Below, one piece after another: positions 1-8,181 of a stretch of 64,000 nucleotides of DNA. The stretch lies in NCBI RefSeq assembly GCF_030683065.1, contig NZ_JAUXMX010000061.1, positions 1 through 64,000 on the forward strand, read 5' to 3'. The first letter of the stretch is position 1. Each line of letters starts with the position of its first letter. This DNA comes from Pseudomonas sp. (GTDB lineage Bacteria; Pseudomonadota; Gammaproteobacteria; Pseudomonadales; Pseudomonadaceae). The notes beneath the pieces are model-generated. The model did not search any database, was not told the DNA's origin, and saw only the letters and a list, made by a program, of their open reading frames with translations. The translations under genes and the position numbers were made by a program.

Positions 1-53
1 ATCGCCGATGGTAGTGTGGGGTTTCCCCATGTGAGAGTAGGTCATCGTCAAGC
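1..53 (+). rRNA. rrf: 5S ribosomal RNA, 3' end (partial)
   Basis: The first 53 bases match the 3' portion of a pseudomonad 5S rRNA, with the GATGGTAGTGTGGGG helix, the CCCCATGTGAGAGTAGG complement and the closing GTCATCGTCAAGC end. The 5' part lies outside the window. It is followed nine bases later by a strong terminator, so this is the distal end of an rRNA operon read left to right. Confidence 0.93.
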
Positions 54-61
54 TTGTATTT

Positions 62-103
62 CAAACCCCCCATCTGCGTGAGCAGGTGGGGGGTTTGTCT
101 TTG
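62..103 (+). terminator. rRNA operon intrinsic terminator
   Basis: A 16-bp stem (62–77 against 82–97, one G-U pair) with a GTGA loop, followed by TCTTTG. It lies directly behind the 5S gene and would end the ribosomal RNA transcript. Confidence 0.85.
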
Positions 104-119
104 CACCGCAGAAAAGATC

Positions 120-275
120 GTGCGTAGCAATGTAGGCAACCGCTCGAAGGTTTGGCGCAGGTAAGCGTAAGGCTCTTGGCTCTTGGTCGTTGGCTTTGGT
201 GGTTTCGATCAAACTCTAGAACTGAGCACCAGTAGTCGCGCCCTTGGGCATGTCGCTGAACAGGCAGGTATCCAG
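120..275 (-). pseudogene. Relic of an IS66-family tnpC 3' end
   Basis: This stretch aligns base for base, with scattered substitutions, to the 3' end of the intact tnpC downstream (about 620–775), in the same orientation. Both copies share GGCGCAGGTAAGCGTAAGGCTC and the GTCGCGCCCTTGGGC block with the following TCGCTGAACA. Similarity stops near 275 and no open frame survives. It is the remains of an older, separate IS66-family insertion, or of a partial duplication. Nothing recognisable lies between here and 405. Confidence 0.7.
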
Positions 276-570
276 CGCCGCCGCGATCCAAAGCCTTCTG
301 GCTACCGCCACGAGCCTGGTGCCTGGCTTAAAGACACACTGGGAAAAGTGCCACCTGGCTGAACAGCCGAATTAATGAACTTCTGCCATTAAGCTCACCT
401 TGCCATGAACTTCCATAGCATTAATGACACCCTCAAACAGGCTTCCGGCTTTGAACTTCACCGCCTTCGAGGCATGTTGGATCGTACCCGAAGCGGATTG
501 TTGCCGTGCAGACGTGACTGCTCATAGGTAAGCGCTCCATAAACCACGTCCGTCAGGACAAAGTCTGCTT

Positions 571-2115
571 TCAGGAGGCTGGGGCTGGCGAGCAGTTCCA
601 TGGCAGCAGCGCTTCGTAGCCTTCGACGCTGTTGGCCTGCGGCAGGCGTTCGAGGATGTGGCGCAGGTAAGCGTAAGGCTCCTGGCCGTTGGCCTTGGCG
701 GTTTCCACCAGGCTGTAGATTTGTGCGCTGGCGGTCGCGCCCTTGGGCGTTTCGCTGAACACCCAGTTTTTACGGCCGATGACGAAGGGACGGATGGCGT
801 TTTCGGCACGGTTGTTATCGATCGGCAGGTGGCCACCTTCGACGTAGCGTTCAAGCCGGCTCCAGTTGCTGGCCAGGTAGTTCACCGCTTTACCCAGCGC
901 GTTTTGCGCGGTGACCTGGGGCTGGGTTTTCTCCAGCCAGGCCTTGAGTTGAGCGAGGATCGGCAAGCTGTGCTGTTGACGGCCCTGATGGCGCTGCTCG
1001 GCGCTGGCTTCCTTGAAGTCGCGCTCGATGCCGTACAGCTTGTTGATCAGGCTCAGCGCTACGTCGGCCCGTCCGGTTTTGCCCTTGGGCTGCACCTTCT
1101 GCGCTTCGATAAATTTACGCCGCGCATGCGCCAAGCAGGCCAGTCGCTCAACGCCCGACTGGGCGGCCACGGCGTTGTAGCCAGCATAGTCGTCGGTCAT
1201 CAAATAACCGCGATAGCCGGCGAGCAGGCGCAATGGTATTTCCTGCGCGCGGCTGGTTGTGTAGTCGAAGAGGACCACCGGCCTGTCTGGCGGGCCGCCG
1301 GTTTGCACCCACATCCACGATTGGCTGCTGGGGCCCCGCCCCGGCTCTTTGAGCACCTGCACCCGGGTTTCGTCGCAGTGCAGCACCGGATAGTCCAGCA
1401 GCGTGTCGCGCATCAAGTTGAGCAAGGGCTGCAGGTGCTCCCCGCACTGGATCACCCAGCGCGCCAAGGTCTGCCGGGGGATGTCGATGCCATGACGATG
1501 GAGGACTTTCTCGAAGCGATACAGCGGCGTGCCGTCGACATACTTGGTGCTCAGCAACATCGCCAACACACTGGGGCTGGCCAGGCTTTTCTCGATCAGT
1601 TGCGCCGGTTTGTCGGCGGTCACCGGAGCGGTTTCACACCCTTTGCAGGTGTAGGTCTTGCGGATGTGTTTGATCACCCGGATCTGCATCGGGATGATGT
1701 CCAGCTGCTCGCTGGTTTCCTCACCGATCACCTGCTTGCGGCAACCGCAGGCACAGGTTAGTTCGTGCTCGGGCAGCTCGTGGATGACTTCAACGCGCGG
1801 CAGCTCGGCCGGCAACGGCCTGCGCTTGCCACGACGCTTGGTCGGCGCGACGACTTCTTCCTCAGCCTCATCGGCAGGCGCTTCAGGCATTGCGTCGGCC
1901 AGACTTTCGGCCTCGTTGAAGATCTCCAACTGCGGCGAGTCCGGATCGGCGGTCTGCTCGGATTTACGGCCGAACAGGCGCTGGATCAGCAGTGCGTTCT
2001 GCTCACGCAGGCGCTCGATCTGCCCATCCTTTTCCGACATCTGTACGTTCGCCGTCAGCAGCAACTGCTTCAGCAAAATAGGGTCATCGGGAAGGGTTTC
2101 GGGCACGGAAATCAT
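571..2115 (-). CDS. tnpC: IS66-family transposase TnpC
   Basis: This 514-residue protein is full length for an IS66 TnpC. The N-terminus has a leucine-zipper-like coiled coil (about residues 25–50, ending RLFGRKSEQ). A zinc-finger domain follows (CACGCRK … TYTCKGCE, about 120–160). The DDE catalytic domain shows LHCDET, DDYAGYNA and, near the C-terminus, NNRAENAIRPFVIGRKNW. It catalyses transposition of the element it sits in, normally together with the product of the upstream tnpB. The frame is intact. Because tnpB is interrupted here, activity would depend on a TnpB supplied by another copy. Confidence 0.95.
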   Translation of the reverse strand: MISVPETLPDDPILLKQLLLTANVQMSEKDGQIERLREQNALLIQRLFGRKSEQTADPDSPQLEIFNEAESLADAMPEAPADEAEEEVVAPTKRRGKRRPLPAELPRVEVIHELPEHELTCACGCRKQVIGEETSEQLDIIPMQIRVIKHIRKTYTCKGCETAPVTADKPAQLIEKSLASPSVLAMLLSTKYVDGTPLYRFEKVLHRHGIDIPRQTLARWVIQCGEHLQPLLNLMRDTLLDYPVLHCDETRVQVLKEPGRGPSSQSWMWVQTGGPPDRPVVLFDYTTSRAQEIPLRLLAGYRGYLMTDDYAGYNAVAAQSGVERLACLAHARRKFIEAQKVQPKGKTGRADVALSLINKLYGIERDFKEASAEQRHQGRQQHSLPILAQLKAWLEKTQPQVTAQNALGKAVNYLASNWSRLERYVEGGHLPIDNNRAENAIRPFVIGRKNWVFSETPKGATASAQIYSLVETAKANGQEPYAYLRHILERLPQANSVEGYEALLPWNCSPAPAS

Positions 2116-2133
2116 GCCGTGGATTATACCAAT

Positions 2134-2493
2134 TCAGGTTACGAAACGGGGAGTCAGCACCTTGTGCGGTTGGTTGCCCCAGAGGTCGATGCCCTCCAGT
2201 AGTTGGTTCAATTCCCGCACAGTCAGTTCGATGGCCTCGTCGCCCGCATCGGGCTTGGTCTTGAACCGTTCGGCCTCCAACCGCTTGAGCCACAGACAGA
2301 AGCCGTTGCGATGCCAGTACAGAATTTTTACTTGGTTGCGCGCGCGATTGAGGAAGACGAACAACACCGGGTCGAACACCGCGACCTTAATATCCAGCTC
2401 GACCAGGACCGCCAGACCATTGATGGATTTACGGAAATCGACCGGCTTGGGTTAGAGGTAAACCGCTTTGACCCTGGGGTCGGGACGCATCAT
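2134..2493 (-). pseudogene. tnpB: IS66 accessory protein TnpB, nonsense codon near the start
   Basis: Reading from ATG 2493 leftwards gives MMRPDPRVKAVYL, then TAA (2454–2452), then PKPVDFRKSINGLAVLVE and the rest of a normal TnpB (IS66 Orf2) ending HKVLTPRFVT. Family members as I remember them have TAC (Tyr) at the stop position, so one base change ended the frame at codon 14. A GTG at 2379 could in theory restart an 81-residue product, but it would lack the conserved DFRKSING segment and has no clear ribosome site. TnpB is required for transposition of studied IS66 elements. Confidence 0.85.
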
Positions 2494-2889
2494 GTGCTGG
2501 GCTCCAGAAAGAAATCGGAACACAGCATCGGCGGGTTATCGGTTCATTTGAAGGTGGGGTTTATGGAGCACTTACGCTCATAGGCAGTAGGTCAATTATT
2601 ATGTTGCTGGCAGTAACGCGAGCTCACCGCCTTGGTCCCTGAGTTTCGCCGCAAGCATGTGGTGGTGCGCGACTTGGCGAGGCACAAACGCTGGCTGATT
2701 CCATACGCTGCTATCAATCTGGGCGAGACGACTGTAAAGATTCGTGAAACGGATGGCGCCGGTCTAATCCAGCATGCGCTCGCCATCGGGGAAACGGTCA
2801 GATTTATAGGCGGCGAACACCGGCAGCTGCACGGGGAAATCATCCGTATCAACGGCAAGACAATCACCCTTGCGTGCGACGAGGAGTAG

Positions 2890-3211
2890 TGGCGACTACC
2901 TGCACTTATAGGTCAAATGCAGGCTGAACGGCGCTTGACCGGCTGTGCTTATACACGCACGTGGCTAGTTCGTTAATATAGCCGGAGAACTTCAACGTTG
3001 GCGTGATGGAGCGAGCTTCGAGCATGAAAGTTGCGCATTTCTGGTAGCGTGATTGGAACATAACGCCGAATCATTAACGGGTAGTAGGCACTCAGCCGTT
3101 AACTCTTACAGCAACTTGCGCGCTAGTATGGCTATCAACTCTTGACTGCTTACAAGCGAAGGCGGGCAGAAAATATTCTGATGTCCGAAATTATTCGACC
3201 ACAACAGAGTA
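2890..3211. other. Intergenic, no gene seen
   Basis: About 320 bp between the decayed gene and the aer terminator. No plausible frame with a ribosome site, no tRNA and no clear repeat was found. Base composition is less GC-rich than the flanking genes, consistent with decayed sequence. Confidence 0.6.
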
Positions 3212-3235
3212 AGAGGCGGTTGTTAAGCCGCCTCT
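3212..3235 (-). terminator. Hairpin downstream of aer
   Basis: AGAGGCGG and CCGCCTCT form a perfect 8-bp stem around an 8-base loop, ten bases past the aer stop. There is no long T-run on the minus strand, so termination may be partial or Rho-assisted. Confidence 0.55.
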
Positions 3236-3244
3236 ACTCAACGT

Positions 3245-4810
3245 CTAGCGGTTGAAGCGTTCGACCAGCGAATACTGTTCCTGCGCTGTGTTGGTGAGTG
3301 CTTCGCTGAGCACGGCAGAACTTTGTGCTTCGCTAGCGGTTTGGTCGGACAATTGAGCAATGTTGGTAATGTTACGGTTGATTTCGTCGGCAACTGAGCT
3401 TTGTTCTTCGGCGGCTGCCGCGATCTGGTCGGCCATGTCTGCGATGTTGGATACTGCATCGCTGATCCCAGAGAGAGCTTGATCGGCCTGCTGCACGCGC
3501 GCGACGCCTTCATCTGCCTGCTTGCGACCTATTTCCATGGTCATCACTGCTTCTTCAGCTGTGCGTTGTAGCTTGGCAATCAGTTGGTGAATTTGCCCTG
3601 TGGATTCGGTGGTGCGTTGTGCCAGTGAGCGTACTTCGTCGGCGACAACCGCAAAACCACGGCCCATTTCACCTGCACGGGCAGCTTCGATTGCTGCGTT
3701 TAGAGCGAGTAGGTTGGTCTGGTCGGCGATGCCTTTGATCACATCGACCACGCCGCCGATTTCGTTGCTGTCCTGGGCGAGGCGGGTGACGGTTTCGCCG
3801 GTGTCGCCGACTGATTGCGAAAGGCGCTGAATGGCGGCGCGAGTTTCCGCCGTAATGGCACGGCCTTCGCTAGTCAGGCGATTGGCTTCCTGGGTAGCGA
3901 TAGCGGTACGCGCCACATTGCTGGCGACTTCCAGGGTTGTTGCAGCCATTTCGTTTACTGCAGTGGCAACCTGTTCTGTTTCCTGGCGCTGGCGATTTAG
4001 GCCTGCGGAGCTGCTGTGCGCGAGCGCATCCGCTTGCTTGGCCTGTTTTGCCAAATTTTCAGCGCTGTCTTGCAAGCGTGTCAGGCAGGTTTTCAACCGT
4101 GCCTCCTGGCCTAGGATGGACATCTCCAAGCGGCCTTGAACGCCACGGCTGTCGGTGTACATTTGCGCAATCAGCGGGTCGGAGGTAGTTTGATCTGCCA
4201 GCTGCAACAGACGCTTTATTCCGCGCTGCTGCCAGCTGAGACCAGCAAGGCCCAGAGGTATCGAGAGTAGAGCGGCGACTGCGAAGCCCCAGCTGGTGTC
4301 GAGCCAGGTACCGATCAGGAAGCCGACTTGGCTGATCAGTATAAAAGGTAGCCAGTTTTGTAGGGTTGGTAGCCACTGGTCGCTGCTTGGCACCGCGGAC
4401 TTACCATTATTTATACGCATGTAAAGGGCTTCGGCGCGGCGCACTTGCTCGGCAGTCGGTTTGATCCGTACCGACTCGTAACCGACCACTTGGTTTTTTT
4501 CCAGTACTGGGGTGACATAAGCATTCACCCAGTAATGATCGCCATTTTTGCTACGGTTCTTTACGATACCCATCCACGGCCGGCCCAGCTTGAGTGTGTT
4601 CCACATATGGGCGAACACGGCTGGCGGGACATCGGGGTGACGTACTAGGTTGTGTGGTGCGCCCAGCAGCTCATCATGGCTGAAGCCGCTGATTTCGACG
4701 AACGCCTCGTTGCAGTAGGTTATCTGGCCTTTGATATTGGTCGTGGATATCAAGCGTTGCTGGGCCGGAAAAGTGCGTTCGCGTTGAGTGACAGGCTGAT
4801 TATTGCGCAT
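3245..4810 (-). CDS. aer: Aer-type energy-taxis receptor (PAS–MCP)
   Basis: This 521-residue chemoreceptor has an N-terminal cytoplasmic PAS domain (about 15–110) that begins STTNIKGQITYCNEAF and carries the RHPDVPPAVF and KNGDHYWVNAYVTPV segments seen in FAD-binding Aer proteins. A hydrophobic stretch (about 147–190) anchors it in the inner membrane. A HAMP-like linker follows, then the methyl-accepting signalling domain with IADQTNLLALNAAIEAARAG and GRGFAVVADEVRSLAQRT. Aer proteins sense redox state or electron-transport activity and signal to CheA/CheW to steer cells in oxygen gradients. Length and placement next to acnA match P. aeruginosa aer (PA1561). The start is ATG with only a weak upstream purine tract. 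Confidence 0.9.
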   Translation of the reverse strand: MRNNQPVTQRERTFPAQQRLISTTNIKGQITYCNEAFVEISGFSHDELLGAPHNLVRHPDVPPAVFAHMWNTLKLGRPWMGIVKNRSKNGDHYWVNAYVTPVLEKNQVVGYESVRIKPTAEQVRRAEALYMRINNGKSAVPSSDQWLPTLQNWLPFILISQVGFLIGTWLDTSWGFAVAALLSIPLGLAGLSWQQRGIKRLLQLADQTTSDPLIAQMYTDSRGVQGRLEMSILGQEARLKTCLTRLQDSAENLAKQAKQADALAHSSSAGLNRQRQETEQVATAVNEMAATTLEVASNVARTAIATQEANRLTSEGRAITAETRAAIQRLSQSVGDTGETVTRLAQDSNEIGGVVDVIKGIADQTNLLALNAAIEAARAGEMGRGFAVVADEVRSLAQRTTESTGQIHQLIAKLQRTAEEAVMTMEIGRKQADEGVARVQQADQALSGISDAVSNIADMADQIAAAAEEQSSVADEINRNITNIAQLSDQTASEAQSSAVLSEALTNTAQEQYSLVERFNR

Positions 4811-4998
4811 GAGGATTTATGTCCCTTACTGTTATGCCTCATCATCGGCCAGGCATGGCTAAAGTTGAGTTCAATTTATCCATGCAGTGTAACTGGATAT
4901 TGAAGGGCTTCACATTTCTGCAGGCGACAAGGCAGTTGAGGGGGCAGTCGTAGATAGTGCGGGAATTGCTAAATTCTTCGGTTCTCATAGCCCGATAA

Positions 4999-5042
4999 GT
5001 ACAGGCATGACCTGGGAGGTCTTGCCCGGATTATGCCTGTAC
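4999..5042. repeat. Nested inverted repeat downstream of acnA
   Basis: GTACAGGCAT (4999–5008) is exactly complementary to ATGCCTGTAC (5033–5042). Inside it GACCTGGGAGGTC (5009–5021) forms a second small hairpin. It lies 54 bp past the acnA stop, in the gap upstream of aer. It may act as a transcript-end structure or a protein-binding site. There is no T-run. Confidence 0.55.
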
Positions 5043-5095
5043 CACGCCCTATCGCGACTGGTCGGGTGGAGGAGCCGGTGATCTAACCCTCAACG

Positions 5096-7837
5096 CTAGC
5101 CTGCAATCAACTGGCGCAAAACAAAATGCAAAATACCACCTGCTTTGAAGTATTCCACCTCGTTGAGGGTGTCGATGCGGCAGAGTACTTCGGCGCTTTC
5201 CCGTGTGCCGTCTGCGCGATTTATTTCGACGATGAGCTTCATCTGTGGATGCAACTCGACGCCATCCAGGCCATAGATACCGAGGATTTCATTACCTGTC
5301 AGGTGCAGGCTCCGGCGATTCTGGCCCGGCACAAACTGCAAGGGCAATACGCCCATACCAACCAGGTTGGAGCGGTGGATACGCTCGAAGCTTTCGGCGA
5401 TCACCGCCTTGACCCCGAGCAGGTTAGTGCCCTTGGCCGCCCAGTCACGACTTGATCCGGTGCCATACTCCTTGCCCGCGATCACTACAAGCGGAGTTCC
5501 TGCATCCTGGTAGCGCATGGCCGCATCATAGATCGCCAGTTTTTCACCGCTCGGTATGTGCAGGGTATTGCCGCCTTCTTCGTCACCAAGCATCTCGTTG
5601 CGGATACGAATATTAGCGAATGTGCCACGCATCATTACTTCATGGTTGCCGCGGCGCGAGCCGTAGGAATTGAAGTCCACCTTGTCGACGCCCTGCGCCT
5701 GCAGGTACTGACCGGCGGGGCTGTCGGCCTTGATATTACCGGCCGGTGAGATGTGGTCTGTGGTCACCGAGTCGCCGAGCAGAGCGAGGATTCGTGCTTG
5801 ATGGATGTCGCCAATATGCGGCGGTGCGTCGCCGATGTTGTCAAAAAACGGTGGATGTTGGATATAAGTCGAGTCGGCTTGCCAGGCGTAGGTGGCAGCT
5901 TGCGGTACTTCGATAGCCTGCCACTGTGCGTCGCCCGCGAACACCTCGGCGTATTCCTTGTGGAACATAGCTGTGTCGACCTTCTGGATCGCCTCAGCGA
6001 TTTCCTGCTGGCTCGGCCAGATGTCCTTGAGATAGACCGGCTGGCCGTCTTTGCCTTGTCCCAGCGATTCGCGGCTGATGTCCACCTGCACGCTGCCAGC
6101 TAGTGCGTAGGCCACAACCAGCGGCGGCGAGGCGAGCCAGTTGGTTTTCACCAGTGGATGCACGCGCCCCTCGAAGTTGCGGTTGCCGGACAGTACCGAG
6201 GCCACCGTCAGGTCGTGCTGTTGGATGGCCTGTTCGATCGGTTCGAGCAGCGGCCCCGAATTGCCAATACAGGTGGTGCAACCGTAACCAACCAGGGCGA
6301 AGCCCAACTCATCCAGGTAGCGGGTCAGGCCGGCGGCCTTGAAGTACTCGGTGACCACCTTAGACCCGGGCGCTAGCGAGCTCTTGACCCAGGGTTTGCG
6401 CTGCAGGCCTTTCTCGATGGCTTTCTTCGCCAGCAGGCCTGCGGCCATCATCACGCTGGGGTTGGAGGTGTTGGTGCAGGACGTGATGGCAGCTATCACC
6501 ACTGAGCCATTTTTCAAGTGGTAGGTCTGGCCCTCGTACTCATAGTCGACCTCGCTGCTCTGTTCCCTTGTGCCGATCGCGGTGCCTCCACCGCCTTCAT
6601 TGAGCAGGCGACCTTCTGCCTTGGCGCTGGGCTTGAGTTGCAGGCCGACGAAGTCGTCGAACGCTTGCTTGACTTGCGGCAGTGTGACCCGGTCCTGCGG
6701 GCGTTTTGGTCCGGCCAGACAGGCTTCGACACTGCTCATGTTCAGCTCCATGCTGTCGCTGAACAGCGGTTCCTGGCCTTGTTCGCGCCACAGGCCTTGG
6801 GCCTTGCAGTAGGCCTCGACCAGCTTGACGGCCGGCTCTGGGCGCCCTGACAGACGCAGATAGGCCAAGGTAATCGCATCGACCGGGAAGAAGCCACAAG
6901 TGGCGCCGTATTCCGGGGCCATATTGGCGATGGTGGCACGATCCGCTAGCGGCAAGTCAGCCAGGCCGTCGCCGTAGAACTCGACGAATTTGCCGACCAC
7001 CCCCTCATTACGCAACATCTGTGTGACGGTGAGCACCAGATCAGTTGCGGTGATGCCTTCCTTCAATTTTCCGCTGAGTTTGAAGCCGATCACCTCGGGG
7101 ATCAGCATTGATACCGGCTGGCCGAGCATGGCCGCCTCCGCCTCGATGCCACCGACACCCCAGCCGAGGATGCCGAGCCCATTGATCATGGTGGTGTGCG
7201 AGTCGGTACCGACCAAGGTATCGGGGAAGGCAAAAATCTGGCCGTCTTCCTCTTTGGTCCACACCGTGCGGCCGAGGTATTCCAAGTTGACTTGGTGGCA
7301 GATACCGGTACCTGGCGGCACCACACTGAAGTTGGCGAAGGCATGCTGACCCCAGCGCAAGAAAGCATAGCGCTCCCCGTTGCGCTGCATCTCGATGGTC
7401 ACATTCTCGTTGAACGCGTCCGTGCTGGCGAACTTGTCGACCATTACCGAGTGGTCGATCACCAGGTCCACTGGCGACAGCGGATTGATCTTCTGCGGGT
7501 CGCCGCCGGCCTTGGCCATGGCGTCGCGCATCGCGGCCAAGTCAACCACCGCGGGTACGCCAGTGAAGTCCTGCATCAGCACGCGGGCTGGGCGGTACTG
7601 AATCTCGCGCTCGGAACTGCGGCTTTTCAGCCAGTCGGCCATGGCTTGCAGGTCTGTGCCGGTGACGGTCTTGCCGTCTTCCCAGCGCAGCAGATTCTCC
7701 AGCAATACTTTAAGCGACATGGGCAATCTGTCGATATTGCCGAGGGTCTTGGCCGCGTCCGGCAGGCTGAAGTAGTGGTAGGTCTGGCCGTCTACATCGA
7801 GGCTGCGGCGACTGTTCAGGCTATCTAAGGAAGGCAT
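5096..7837 (-). CDS. acnA: Aconitate hydratase A
   Basis: AcnA interconverts citrate and isocitrate through cis-aconitate with a [4Fe-4S] cluster in the TCA cycle. The protein is 913 residues, close to the ~910 of pseudomonad AcnA. Cluster ligands are visible in ITSCTNTSNPSVM and VGYGCTTCIGNSGPL. The swivel domain near the C-terminus shows GDSVTTDHISPAG and GSRRGNHEVMMRGTF, and GKEYGTGSSRDWAAKG carries the substrate-binding arginine. I chose ATG 7837 (MPSLDSLNSRR) because AGGAG sits nine bases before it. A longer frame to 7963 has no ribosome site and no similarity to the family. No co-transcribed neighbour is evident. Confidence 0.96.
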   Translation of the reverse strand: MPSLDSLNSRRSLDVDGQTYHYFSLPDAAKTLGNIDRLPMSLKVLLENLLRWEDGKTVTGTDLQAMADWLKSRSSEREIQYRPARVLMQDFTGVPAVVDLAAMRDAMAKAGGDPQKINPLSPVDLVIDHSVMVDKFASTDAFNENVTIEMQRNGERYAFLRWGQHAFANFSVVPPGTGICHQVNLEYLGRTVWTKEEDGQIFAFPDTLVGTDSHTTMINGLGILGWGVGGIEAEAAMLGQPVSMLIPEVIGFKLSGKLKEGITATDLVLTVTQMLRNEGVVGKFVEFYGDGLADLPLADRATIANMAPEYGATCGFFPVDAITLAYLRLSGRPEPAVKLVEAYCKAQGLWREQGQEPLFSDSMELNMSSVEACLAGPKRPQDRVTLPQVKQAFDDFVGLQLKPSAKAEGRLLNEGGGGTAIGTREQSSEVDYEYEGQTYHLKNGSVVIAAITSCTNTSNPSVMMAAGLLAKKAIEKGLQRKPWVKSSLAPGSKVVTEYFKAAGLTRYLDELGFALVGYGCTTCIGNSGPLLEPIEQAIQQHDLTVASVLSGNRNFEGRVHPLVKTNWLASPPLVVAYALAGSVQVDISRESLGQGKDGQPVYLKDIWPSQQEIAEAIQKVDTAMFHKEYAEVFAGDAQWQAIEVPQAATYAWQADSTYIQHPPFFDNIGDAPPHIGDIHQARILALLGDSVTTDHISPAGNIKADSPAGQYLQAQGVDKVDFNSYGSRRGNHEVMMRGTFANIRIRNEMLGDEEGGNTLHIPSGEKLAIYDAAMRYQDAGTPLVVIAGKEYGTGSSRDWAAKGTNLLGVKAVIAESFERIHRSNLVGMGVLPLQFVPGQNRRSLHLTGNEILGIYGLDGVELHPQMKLIVEINRADGTRESAEVLCRIDTLNEVEYFKAGGILHFVLRQLIAG

Positions 7838-8153
7838 TGCGCGTCTCCTGTGGCTTGCACGGTGCAAGTCGATTGTTTGCTGCAGAGTCTTCAAGCTAGC
7901 TCTGCTTGGCGAGGCTCGCCACGTCATTACGCGGTGTGGCGAAAGCATGTTGCGATTTGGCACGTTTATCGAGGCGGTCGTACTTGCGGCGTTTGTCTGG
8001 GGAATATTGATAGCTTTTGCAGGTGCTAGTTCAGCTGCGCAGTGTTGCGTTGGTTTGCAGGGTTTTCGCCGTAAAAACTGTTATCCAATTGCAAGCGAAA
8101 CAATCACCCTCACTAACTTGAGAGGCCGCCGGGGTTTAAGAGCCAGACTCCGC
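7838..8153. other. Divergent intergenic region acnA/rlmM
   Basis: About 315 bp that must hold the promoters of acnA (leftward) and rlmM (rightward). TATGAT at 8154–8159, 28 bp before the rlmM start, is a plausible −10 element, but no convincing −35 pairs with it. No gene or repeat was seen. Confidence 0.5.
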
Positions 8154-8181
8154 TATGATGCGCGCCTTGAGGAGATCACCG

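Larger units (their letters stand above)
528..2575 (-). mobile_element. Complete IS66-family insertion sequence (tnpB + tnpC), 2048 bp
   Basis: The ends are GTAAGCGCTCCATAAACC (528–545) and the inverted GTAAGTGCTCCATAAACC (2575–2558), 17 of 18 bases matching and typical of IS66-family termini. The element is flanked by direct repeats GCTCATAG at 520–527 and 2576–2583, the 8-bp duplication expected for this family. It encodes tnpC and a tnpB with a nonsense codon. There is no room for the tnpA gene carried by many three-gene IS66 elements, since only about 80 bp separate tnpB from the end. The preserved duplication shows a simple insertion with no later rearrangement. Confidence 0.93.
405..2889 (+). 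pseudogene. Decayed conserved hypothetical gene, split by the IS66 element
   Basis: Two coding remnants flank the insertion. The left part starts at ATG 405 (MNFHSINDTLKQASGFELHR…) and loses frame before the IS. The right part, in frame from about 2623 to 2889, reads …PEFRRKHVVVRDLARHKRW…GETVRFIGG…GEIIRINGKTITLACDEE. They resemble the N- and C-terminal portions of one small pseudomonad protein of unknown function as I remember it. If the IS and one target copy are removed, the joined sequence still contains an in-frame TAG and at least two frame changes (for example VNYYVAGSNA lies in another frame than PEFRRKH). It also ends at a TAG just before a WR that might continue the protein. The gene was therefore damaged independently of the IS. 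The right part looks vaguely PilZ-like, which I would not rely on. Confidence 0.5.

Noticed and set aside
658..1761. Plus-strand frame of 367 codons opposite IS66 tnpC
   Set aside because: tnpC on the minus strand is clearly the real gene, with zinc finger and DDE motifs; the opposite frame has none.
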